DNA from: an uncultured Clostridia bacterium
GTDB taxonomy: Bacteria; Bacillota; Clostridia; UBA1381
Reading direction: 5' to 3'
DNA: 64,000 bases
Assembly (NCBI GenBank): GCA_947631235.1
Contig: CANRKO010000007.1
Location: 46,414-110,413 of the forward strand
Below, one piece after another: positions 34,394 through 41,474 of the stretch; position 1 is the first letter of the stretch; the number at the start of each line of letters is the position of its first letter. A program made the position numbers and the translations under genes. Under the pieces are notes generated by a model. It did no database searches. It worked only from the letters and a program-made list of their open reading frames with translations, and was not told the DNA's origin.

Positions 34394-35089
34394 CTATATA
34401 AGTCTCGCGTATTCCTCTTTCATGTAACCCTTAAGTTCTTCAAGCGGCAGGTGAAATTCGACAAACCCCCGCGCGTAATAGCTCAAATCGTACGGCTGGT
34501 AGAATATCACGAGACTGCCGTCCTCTATGTAAAAATCGGTTTGGTTGCTGTCCTTTATCTCTGGCTTTTCCCACAGGTCGGCGTACTCGTCCTTGTTTTC
34601 CTCGACCTGCTCGGTTATGAGACGGTTCAACGTGTTCACATATCCGCTGTCCGCGAAAAGGTCGGCAAGCTTAATCTCCTTCGACGCGGAAACGTCTATA
34701 TTTCGCGGCAGCCACGCCGTCTCACCGTGCGCACCGCCCATGTACACGTACCGTTCTTCTACAAGGCTCAGAAAGTCGTTTTTGTTGTACTTTACGTCCC
34801 ACGAGGTCTGAAACACGCACTTGTTCCCCATTTTCAACTCGTCTGCGATTTCTGCCGCAGCAGTGTCGAACGCTACAAGCTCGCTGTCTATGCTTTCCTC
34901 GACGTCCTCGTTAAACTCATCCTCAAACTCCGTGTCCGCAAGCCCCGACAGCTCTATTATCTCCGCCTTCACGCTCGAATAGTCCGTCTCGTACTCCTTC
35001 GTGACAATATCCGTCCCAATGCCGCCCCCGACGGCGCAGGAGGAAAGGCACATCACGCTCAAAGCCGCCGCGATAACCCTCTTTATCAT
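34394..35089 (-). CDS. Lipoprotein with RsiV-like (DUF3298) domain
   Basis: 231 residues. Signal peptide with lipobox LSSC (Cys about 18), so likely anchored to the outer face of the membrane. DUF4163/DUF3298 pattern: YVYMGGAHGETAWLPRNID...KLADLF...LVIFYQPYDLSYYARGFVEFHLPLEEL. This fold occurs in the anti-sigma factor RsiV and in PdaC, where it can bind lysozyme or peptidoglycan. No sigma gene is adjacent. It lies 22 bp after spoIVA, so could be co-expressed in sporulation. Confidence 0.82.
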   Translation of the reverse strand: MIKRVIAAALSVMCLSSCAVGGGIGTDIVTKEYETDYSSVKAEIIELSGLADTEFEDEFNEDVEESIDSELVAFDTAAAEIADELKMGNKCVFQTSWDVKYNKNDFLSLVEERYVYMGGAHGETAWLPRNIDVSASKEIKLADLFADSGYVNTLNRLITEQVEENKDEYADLWEKPEIKDSNQTDFYIEDGSLVIFYQPYDLSYYARGFVEFHLPLEELKGYMKEEYARLI

Positions 35090-35111
35090 CCGCCCTCCAC
35101 CAATCCTTTCA

Positions 35112-36590
35112 TTACAGAATTATGCAAATCAGCCCGTTTGAGCCGTCGTTAATAATTCTCTGCAGCGTCTCGCGCAGTTTCATTCTCGCGCTGTCCGGCA
35201 TACGCGACAGCTTGTTGTGCAGACCCTCGTTCACAAGCTCGTAAAGCGACTTGCCGAATATGTTCGACTGCCATATCTTCGCGGGGTCGGTTTCAAATTC
35301 GGAAAGAAGGTAATGCACAAGTTCCTCCGACTGCTTTTCCGTGCCGACTATCGGACTTACCTCCGTCTCGATGTCCGCCCTCATCATATGAATACTCGGT
35401 GCGCTCGCCTTAAGACGCACACCGTACCTGCCGCCCTGCTTAACGATTTTCGGCTCGTCGAGCGTCATTTCGTCGGTTGACGGCGACACGATACCGTAGC
35501 CCTTTTCCACAACGTCGTTAAGCGCCGACGCGACCTTGTCGTACTCCGACTTCATATCGGCAAGTTCCTTCATCAGCGACATAAGCTTTTTCTCGTTGTC
35601 GATATTAAAGCCCGACATTTCACCGAGCACCTTAAAATAAAGCGGCTGCGGCAGCTCCATCGACAGCTTAACCATACCGTCTCCCAGATCCATACCGTCT
35701 ATGTACGCCCTCTGCACGTACTCGTTCGCGTCGAGACCGTCCGAGAGCGAGCGCACGTCGCGTATACGGTTCACGTTCTCCATATTGTTCATAACCGCGT
35801 CGTAAAGGTTCTTTTTGAGCCAATGCTCGCCGTCGAGACCCTCTATCCAGTCGGGTATGCTTATGTCGATTTCCTTAAGCGGGAACTCGAACAGCACCGT
35901 TTCTATTATGTCGTGTATGTCGGCGGGCTGCAGCTCCTCGCAGTTTACGGCAAGCACCGGCACGCCGTATTTTGCGGTAAGCTCGTCTTTGAGACGCTGC
36001 GTGTCCTTCGCAAGCGGGTTCACACTGTTGAGCATCACGATAAACGGCTTGTTTATCGCTTTAAGCTCGTTTATGACGCGTTCCTCCGCCTCGACGTAAT
36101 CCTCGCGGTCGATTTCGGTTATCGAGCCGTCGGTCGTCACGACAAGACCTATCGTGCTGTGCTCGGTTATAACCTTGCGCGTACCGATTTCGGCAGCGTC
36201 GCCGAACGGTATCGGCTCGTCGAACCACGGCGTGGTAACCATGCGCGGCTCGTCGTCCTCGATGTAACCGAGCGAGCTGTCAACTATATACCCCACGCAG
36301 TCGATCATTCTCACCTTTAAATGCGCGTTGTCGCCGAGCGCGATTTCAACAGCCTCGTTCGGTATGAATTTCGGCTCGGTCGTCATTATTGTTCTTCCCG
36401 ACGCGGACTGCGGCAGCTCATCTCTCGCTCTCTCCGCCTGGTACGTGTTTTCAATGTTCGGGATTACAAGCATATCCATGAACTTCTTTATAAATGTGGA
36501 TTTTCCTGTTCTTACCGGTCCTACCACGCCTATGTATACATCGCCCTGACTTCTCTCGGCAATGTCGTTGTAAATGTTATAGTCCTCCAC
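35112..36590 (-). CDS. spoIVA: Stage IV sporulation protein A (SpoIVA)
   Basis: 492 residues from a GTG start at 36590, chosen because AAAGGAGG lies 9 nt upstream and the protein then begins like Bacillus SpoIVA (EDYNIYNDIAERSQGDVYIGVVG). Walker A GPVRTGKSTF; ATPase switch region DCVGYIVDSSLGY. Known: SpoIVA polymerises with ATP hydrolysis on the forespore to form the basement layer of the spore coat. Its presence shows the organism can make, or descends from makers of, endospores. The upstream frame extension to 36755 has no ribosome site and runs into a repeat. Confidence 0.95.
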   Translation of the reverse strand: MEDYNIYNDIAERSQGDVYIGVVGPVRTGKSTFIKKFMDMLVIPNIENTYQAERARDELPQSASGRTIMTTEPKFIPNEAVEIALGDNAHLKVRMIDCVGYIVDSSLGYIEDDEPRMVTTPWFDEPIPFGDAAEIGTRKVITEHSTIGLVVTTDGSITEIDREDYVEAEERVINELKAINKPFIVMLNSVNPLAKDTQRLKDELTAKYGVPVLAVNCEELQPADIHDIIETVLFEFPLKEIDISIPDWIEGLDGEHWLKKNLYDAVMNNMENVNRIRDVRSLSDGLDANEYVQRAYIDGMDLGDGMVKLSMELPQPLYFKVLGEMSGFNIDNEKKLMSLMKELADMKSEYDKVASALNDVVEKGYGIVSPSTDEMTLDEPKIVKQGGRYGVRLKASAPSIHMMRADIETEVSPIVGTEKQSEELVHYLLSEFETDPAKIWQSNIFGKSLYELVNEGLHNKLSRMPDSARMKLRETLQRIINDGSNGLICIIL

Positions 36591-36624
36591 TTTGATTTTC
36601 CTCCTTTTGTCCAAATATACTCTA

Positions 36625-36652
36625 TATATATGCACATCGGGAGTGATTATGC
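36625..36652 (-). promoter_or_regulatory. Candidate sigma-E promoter of spoIVA
   Basis: Minus strand GCATAAT (36646-36652), 13 nt, CATATATA (36625-36632), 35 bp before the GTG. It resembles the mother-cell sigma-E consensus. Known: spoIVA is a sigma-E gene in Bacillus. Match is partial. Confidence 0.45.
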
Positions 36653-36671
36653 TTTGATACGTGAAAAACAA

Positions 36672-36720
36672 GTAGGGCGGTATTGTTGGCGGGCGGCCGA
36701 TGACCGCCCCTACGTAAGCG
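36672..36720. repeat. GTAGGGGCG-type palindromic repeat
   Basis: Contains GGGCGGCCGATGACCGCCCC with the flanking CTAC and a shorter GTAGGGCGG at its left. Same family as repeats at 38342, 41293 and 43988-44100. The rest of 36591-36776 holds no gene. Confidence 0.75.
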
Positions 36721-36776
36721 GGACATCGTGGTGAACAAGCGTCTGCAGCACACAATCAAAAAATTTTAAATTGCTA

Positions 36777-36805
36777 TTGACATTTTGTGTAAAATGTGCT
36801 ATAAT
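36777..36805 (+). promoter_or_regulatory. Perfect sigma-A promoter upstream of the AIPR-like gene
   Basis: TTGACA (36777-36782), 17-nt spacer, TATAAT (36800-36805): both boxes match consensus exactly. Start site expected near 36812. Confidence 0.9.
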
Positions 36806-36811
36806 ATACAT

Positions 36812-36946
36812 GTAGTTTGCAGATGATTTTATCTGTTTAAACTCCAGTATCTCTATACAGATTTGGGTTATTCATAGAATAGATATGTTGTTGTTAGTAT
36901 TTCTGTGCATACTTGAATTTGTATGGTACAGAAATTTTTTATTTTT
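36812..36946 (+). ncRNA. Structured leader RNA ending in a terminator-like hairpin
   Basis: About 135 nt between the promoter and the AIPR-like gene. ATCTGT (36831-36836) can pair either with CAGAT at 36820-36824 or with ACAGAT at 36857-36862; the two are mutually exclusive. GTAT-ctct-ATAC lies at 36847-36858. The distal part forms TTTCTGT.CATAC-ttgaattt-GTATG..ACAGAAA (36900-36934) followed by TTTTTTATTTTT. The gene's ribosome site comes directly after the T-run. It could be a free small RNA, an attenuator or a riboswitch; the family is not recognised. Confidence 0.55.
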
Positions 36947-36963
36947 AAAGGAGAGATTTGGCT

Positions 36964-38169
36964 ATGACGGAAATTAAGCTGATCGCAAAATCATTTAAGA
37001 AAATGGAGGCTCCCACAAACTCATCGAAAGGACATACAAAGTATGTCTGCTATGTTAAGGCAAACTCATTCCCGCCGGGAATTGAAAACTGGTTTGCCAC
37101 AAATCCACGCGAGCAGAAAATGTCAACGAACGTTGCCCGCAAGATTATTGAAAGTTTAAGGGATAATTCTGATTTTCACGAGTTAAACAGAGGTATTCTT
37201 ATTTCAGCTCACGACGTAAAATATGACACGTCCACAAAAGAATTACGAATTATTTTTGAAGACCCCGGAATTCACGGCAATATTGACGGCGGGCATACTT
37301 TAAGGGCAATCTTGGATGAGACCGCTAAACATACGATTAATGACGATCGGTATGTATTTGTGGAAATATTCACGGGTATAACATCTCCAGTGGAGTTGGC
37401 GGCTGCAAGAAATACATCTGTTCAGGTCGATTTAAAATCAATAGCGGAACTTGAAAAAAGCTTTGATGAAATAAAGTCGGCTCTTGCAGGTTTGCCGTTC
37501 GCAAATCGCGTACAGTATAGAATGAATGAGCATTACAACGAACCCGATATCAATCCTATTGATATCCGCGAAATTATCGCAATACTGGCCATGTTCAGTC
37601 AAGCGATGTACCCCTATAAAAATCCAAGCGGAACATTAAATGAACTTCAGCCCATTCAATGTTATTCCGGCAAGGAAGCAACCTTGAGAAAATATCTCTG
37701 CCTGGACAGCAAAAACAAAGCGCAGCAAAAGATTAATCGGGATACGATGATACAATATATGAGACCGATCATAAAAAGTATTTTTGACCTATGGGAAAAG
37801 GTTGAATTGGAATTCGCCGATGTGGCGAACAAAGCCAACAAACGGTATAGATCTCGGAAATATTCCCGATATAACGAAGGAAAAATAGTAGGAAAAAGCT
37901 TATTTGGTGAGAAAGATATGAAATATATTATTCCTAAGGGATTAATGTATCCGTTGATAGGATCATTTCGCGCGTTAGTTGAGGTGGATAGTACCACAAA
38001 TCTATACCGCTGGAAAAAAAATCCTATGGATGTATGGAAAGCTATAGGATCTAAGTTAGTCTTTATTATTTTGGAAGAAAAAACGGAAAATCCGGAGATT
38101 TTAGCGAAAAATACTAATTTGTGGAGCAATCTCTTTAAGGAAGTATACATATATGCGTATATGACTTGA
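36964..38169 (+). CDS. AIPR-like protein, putative abortive phage infection
   Basis: 401 residues from ATG 36964 (AAAGGAG, 9-nt spacing). The sequence HGNIDGGHTLRAI at about 94-106 corresponds to the central GG/QT-type motif of AIPR-domain proteins (also reminiscent of the DGQHR fold of DndB). FHELNRGILI just before it and LAAARNTSVQVDLKS after it fit that family. Known: AIPR-family proteins were named from abortive infection phage resistance. It stands alone between spoIVA and a small coiled-coil gene, with its own strong promoter, leader and terminator, and has a lower-GC flank than neighbours. Activity unknown; family call moderate. Confidence 0.65.
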   Translation: MTEIKLIAKSFKKMEAPTNSSKGHTKYVCYVKANSFPPGIENWFATNPREQKMSTNVARKIIESLRDNSDFHELNRGILISAHDVKYDTSTKELRIIFEDPGIHGNIDGGHTLRAILDETAKHTINDDRYVFVEIFTGITSPVELAAARNTSVQVDLKSIAELEKSFDEIKSALAGLPFANRVQYRMNEHYNEPDINPIDIREIIAILAMFSQAMYPYKNPSGTLNELQPIQCYSGKEATLRKYLCLDSKNKAQQKINRDTMIQYMRPIIKSIFDLWEKVELEFADVANKANKRYRSRKYSRYNEGKIVGKSLFGEKDMKYIIPKGLMYPLIGSFRALVEVDSTTNLYRWKKNPMDVWKAIGSKLVFIILEEKTENPEILAKNTNLWSNLFKEVYIYAYMT

Positions 38170-38259
38170 TTAACCTTTGAGTTATAATAAATTGCAAGTT
38201 GAACAGCAATACAGATAATTTAAAGCAAATACACTCGCAGAAATTTATTATTGACTCAT

Positions 38260-38290
38260 CAGCGGCGGAAAATTCCGCCGCTGTTTTTTT
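38260..38290 (+). terminator. Terminator downstream of the AIPR-like gene
   Basis: CAGCGGCGGAA-aa-TTCCGCCGCTG followed by TTTTTTT. Confidence 0.92.
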
Positions 38291-38341
38291 ATAACGGAAC
38301 TGCAGGTCTTATGCGGATCCCGATTATTGACGGTATCGGAA

Positions 38342-38405
38342 ATGGGCGACCAAGGGTCGCCCCTACGCAAAAAACATGCGCCGTAGGGGCGAACCGTGTT
38401 CGCCC
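38342..38405. repeat. Two GTAGGGGCG-type palindromes in tandem
   Basis: GGGCGACCAAGGGTCGCCCC-TAC (from 38344) and GTAGGGGCGAACCGTGTTCGCCCC (from 38382). Their outer ends face each other around a 20-bp spacer. Confidence 0.8.
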
Positions 38406-38420
38406 CCCCGCGCAAAAGAA

Positions 38421-38445
38421 CTCCCGAGGTATCAACCTTCGGGAG
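38421..38445 (-). terminator. Terminator overlapping the stop of the 45-aa gene
   Basis: Minus strand CTCCCGAAGGT-tgat-ACCTCGGGAG then TTCTTTT; the TGA stop lies at the loop. Confidence 0.7.
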
Positions 38446-38569
38446 CATCCTTTTTATCATCGGCATTTATGTACATTTCCTCGGTCTGCTTTTGAACCTC
38501 TTTGAGTTCCTCAATAACATCCGTAATCTTGTTAAACAGCGCCTTGTACATTTCCTCGTAATCGTTCAT
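38432..38569 (-). CDS. 45-aa acidic coiled-coil protein
   Basis: Starts MNDYEEMYKALFNKITDVIE and continues as an amphipathic helix (ELKEVQKQTEEMY) with an Asp/Lys tail. SD GGGGAGG lies about 8 nt before ATG 38569, and a terminator overlaps the stop, so this short frame looks like a real gene. I do not recognise the family; a small cytosolic helical protein is all that can be said. Confidence 0.65.
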   Translation of the reverse strand: MNDYEEMYKALFNKITDVIEELKEVQKQTEEMYINADDKKDAPEG

Positions 38570-38653
38570 ATCCTACACCTCCCCTGCTCGGCGCAAATAA
38601 AAAATGCGCAGCCTGTATTTCAAAGCCGCGCAATAAAACGAGGCTTTAAATGC

Positions 38654-38816
38654 TGCGAAACATTTCAATTTAAGTTAATATTTTTTTTCATTTATATCAA
38701 CTGTGGTATTGAACAAAGCCTGCGTTTTTAGCAGTCTAAACCACAATTATTGTATAAATGAGAAAAAAATATTAAAAAAACACAATACAAAAAATATTAA
38801 ATTGAAATGTTTCGCA
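38654..38816. repeat. 163-bp AT-rich element with 20-bp perfect inverted ends
   Basis: TGCGAAACATTTCAATTTAA (38654-38673) is exactly mirrored at 38797-38816. A second nested pair, TTAATATTTTTTTTCATTTATA (near 38676) and its near complement (near 38754-38776), lies inside. No coding capacity. Could be a miniature transposable element or a very long structured RNA. Confidence 0.8.
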
Positions 38817-38910
38817 AGGTTAGTATATCATTTTTTCATGGAAATGTAAATAGAATTTTTTAAAAAAATGGAAATTTTTGGAAATTTTTATGATTTGCGG
38901 GCGCACGTCG

Positions 38911-39030
38911 TTAGCCTCCCTTGTCAAAGGGAGGGGGACCGCCGCAGGCGGTGGAGGGATTCTTTATGAAAATCCAAAAGGAATCCCCCAGTCAGCTCCG
39001 CTGACAGCCCCCTTTGACAAGGGGGCCTCA
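38911..39030. repeat. MITE-like palindromic element, about 120 bp
   Basis: Left end GCCTCCCTTGTCAAAGGGAGG, right end CCCCCTTTGACAAGGGGGC; between them a CCGCCGCAGGCGG hairpin and GGATTC/GAATCC halves. Same layout as 43872-43985. No gene lies from 38570 to 39044; the rest of that gap is AT-rich spacer and the 163-bp element. Confidence 0.75.
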
Positions 39031-39044
39031 TGCGATATTCGCAC

Positions 39045-39698
39045 CTACCTTGTAAGCACGCCCTCAACCGGTTCTTTCAGCCGTTTTGTGAAAAACTTCA
39101 CGACCACGCCGGTGAACAGCGCGGAAATGACCGTTCCCTCGCGTGCGCCGACAATCTTGAAATCAAAAAATATGAGCGACAATATAATCGAACTCACGAC
39201 GCAGAAAACGTCGAACGCGATTTTCACGTTTCCGAATTCCTTATGCGCCGTGTCGGCGACCGCCTTTACAAACGCCTCGCCCGAGTTCATTATCACGTTC
39301 GCGATTACCGCGAGCGCGATACCCAAGCCCAGTATCACAACGCCGATTATTACCATGGCGAGTCTTACCGCGTAAACATCGGCGGGAATATGCGACACGC
39401 ACCACAGCCCGAAGTCGGTAAACCATCCGAACAGGAACGACAGCGGCACCTGCAAAAGCTGTATCGGCTGAAATTTCCTTCCGAGTATCGCGATTTGTCC
39501 GACGATAAGCACGCAGTTCCATATTATGAGCCACGTTCCCATCGTGAAAAACGTGAATTTGTAGCTCATCACGTTCGCGACCGACGATATCGGCGACACG
39601 CCGAGTTCGCCGCGCTTTGTGAACGCCACGCCGAGCGCCGACAGAAACAATCCTATTATAAACAGCGCGTAACGCTTTGCCGTCTCCTTTTTTGTCAC
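39045..39698 (-). CDS. YczE/YitT-like integral membrane protein
   Basis: 217 residues from a GTG at 39698, favoured by GGGAGGT 7 nt upstream; the frame opens earlier at 39755. About five membrane spans; FLSALGVAFTKRGELGVSPISSVANVMS is typical of the YczE/DUF6198 family, as are FTFFTMGTWLIIWN and LGLGIALAVIANVIMNSGEAFVKAVAD. No transport substrate is known for the family. Monocistronic. Confidence 0.82.
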   Translation of the reverse strand: MTKKETAKRYALFIIGLFLSALGVAFTKRGELGVSPISSVANVMSYKFTFFTMGTWLIIWNCVLIVGQIAILGRKFQPIQLLQVPLSFLFGWFTDFGLWCVSHIPADVYAVRLAMVIIGVVILGLGIALAVIANVIMNSGEAFVKAVADTAHKEFGNVKIAFDVFCVVSSIILSLIFFDFKIVGAREGTVISALFTGVVVKFFTKRLKEPVEGVLTR

Positions 39699-39820
39699 CG
39701 CGCACACCTCCCAACCGCGTACAATTTTATCACAGCGGCGCAGATTAGTCAACAAAATAATATTTGCGTGGACAACCGCGCCGCGTTATGGTAGAATAAA
39801 AATATACGGAGGGGATAATC

Positions 39821-41287
39821 ATGGAAAAATATCTTGAAAAAATAAACCGCGTAATCGCAAACGGACGGTACAAGGACACGTGGGAGTCGCTTTCGCAGTA
39901 CCGCCCGCCGAAGTGGTACGAGGACGCGAAATTCGGCATATTCATTCACTGGGGCGTGTACTCAGTGCCGGCGTTCGGAAGCGAATGGTACTCGCGCAAC
40001 ATGTACATACGGGGGAGCAAGGAGTACGAGCATCATATAAAAACGTACGGCGCGCACAGGGATTTCGGCTACAAGGATTTTATACCGATGTTCAAGGCGG
40101 AAAAATTCGACCCGTCGGAGTGGGTCGGTTTGTTCAAAAACGCGGGCGCACAGTACGTCGTGCCTGTGGCGGAGCATCACGACGGTTTCCAGATGTACGA
40201 GAGCGAATTGTCCGACTGGAACGCGGCGAAAATGGGGCCGTGCCGCGACGTTCTCGGCGAGCTTACGAGCGAATGTGAAAAGGCCGGGCTTGTAAACGGC
40301 GCGTCGAGCCACCGCGTGGAACATTGGTTTTTTATGGGTCACGGCAAGGAATTTGAGTCGGACATAAAAGAGCCGTTAAAGCGCGGCGACTTCTACTGGC
40401 CCGCGATGCAGGAAGCCGACCACCACGACCTGTTCTCCTCTCCTGCCCCGACCGAGGAATTTTTAAACGACTGGCTATGCCGCTGCTGTGAGATAGTGGA
40501 CAAGTACCGCCCGAAAATCGTGTATTTCGACTGGTGGATCCAGCACAGCGCGGTCAAGCCGTACCTCAAAAAATTTGCCGCGTATTACTACAACCGCGCC
40601 GACGAGTGGGGTACGGGCGCGGTGATAACGTACAAACACGACGCGTTTATGTTCGGCGCGGCGGTTCCCGACGTGGAGCGCGGTCAGTTCGCGGACGCGA
40701 AACCTTACGTTTGGCAGACCGACACGGCTGTCGCGAAAAATTCGTGGTGCTACACCGAGGGGAATAATTACAAGAGTGCGGCGCAGATCGTGCGCGACCT
40801 CGTTGACATAGTGAGTAAAAACGGGCGTATGCTCCTGAACATCGGCCCTCGCGCCGACGGCACAATTCCCGACGAGGATAAGAATATTTTGCTTGAAATA
40901 GGAAAGTGGCTGAAGGTAAACGGCGAGGCGATTTACGGTTCGCGCCTGTGGCGCAAAAGCGCTGAAGGCCCTACCTTAATAGAGGAAGGTCAGTTCGCAG
41001 ACAGCGAGGCGAAGGCGTACACGTCCGAGGATATTCGATTTACCGTAAACGGCAGCTATCTTTACGCGGTATGCCTTAATATGCGGGGTAAAAACAGCAT
41101 TTGCATAAAGTCGCTCGCCGAGGCTGACGCGTCGAGAAAACCGAATTTTCACGGTATCGTAAAATCGGTCGAGGTTCTCGGCTGCGACACGCCGCCCGAA
41201 TGGACGCGTAACGAAAACGGGCTGACGGTTACGACTAAAACAATCGACACCGACATGCCCGTGACATTTAAGATTTTGCTGGATTGA
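39821..41287 (+). CDS. Alpha-L-fucosidase (GH29), cytoplasmic
   Basis: 488 residues. GH29 motifs: YEDAKFGIFIHWGVYSVPA, VVPVAEHHDGFQMYES (substrate-binding His pair), IVYFDWWI with the likely nucleophile Asp237, and MLLNIGPRADGTIP. It would release L-fucose from fucosylated glycans with retention. No signal peptide, so it acts on imported oligosaccharides. The acid/base residue is variable in GH29 and I did not fix it. SD GGAGGGG. No transporter or fucose pathway gene adjoins it. Confidence 0.92.
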   Translation: MEKYLEKINRVIANGRYKDTWESLSQYRPPKWYEDAKFGIFIHWGVYSVPAFGSEWYSRNMYIRGSKEYEHHIKTYGAHRDFGYKDFIPMFKAEKFDPSEWVGLFKNAGAQYVVPVAEHHDGFQMYESELSDWNAAKMGPCRDVLGELTSECEKAGLVNGASSHRVEHWFFMGHGKEFESDIKEPLKRGDFYWPAMQEADHHDLFSSPAPTEEFLNDWLCRCCEIVDKYRPKIVYFDWWIQHSAVKPYLKKFAAYYYNRADEWGTGAVITYKHDAFMFGAAVPDVERGQFADAKPYVWQTDTAVAKNSWCYTEGNNYKSAAQIVRDLVDIVSKNGRMLLNIGPRADGTIPDEDKNILLEIGKWLKVNGEAIYGSRLWRKSAEGPTLIEEGQFADSEAKAYTSEDIRFTVNGSYLYAVCLNMRGKNSICIKSLAEADASRKPNFHGIVKSVEVLGCDTPPEWTRNENGLTVTTKTIDTDMPVTFKILLD

Positions 41288-41292
41288 AAATT

Positions 41293-41470
41293 GTAGGGGC
41301 GGCGATTCGCCGCCCGCAAGACCCCCTCTTCGAGGGGGTCGAAATCTTTGATTTCGGGGGGTGTAATTTTTGTCGTTCAATAACACCCTCCTAAACTTGC
41401 AGGCAAGTTTAGACCCCCTCAAAGAGTGGGTCATACCGCGAAGTACCCTCAAAGAGAGGGTCTTTATTTT
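41293..41470. repeat. Cluster of palindromic intergenic repeats
   Basis: GTAGGGGCGGCGATTCGCCG (41295 on), then CCCCCTCTTCGAGGGGG, ATCTTTGATTTCGGGGGG, CCTAAACTTGCAGGCAAGTTTAG and CCCTCAAAGAGAGGG units packed into 180 bp between two convergent genes. Confidence 0.75.
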
Positions 41471-41474
41471 TTTG

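Noticed and set aside
36591..36755. Upstream extension of SpoIVA to 36755
   Set aside because: The extra 55 residues come from a palindromic repeat and a promoter region, have no ribosome site, and the GTG at 36590 has AAAGGAGG and the conserved SpoIVA N-terminus.
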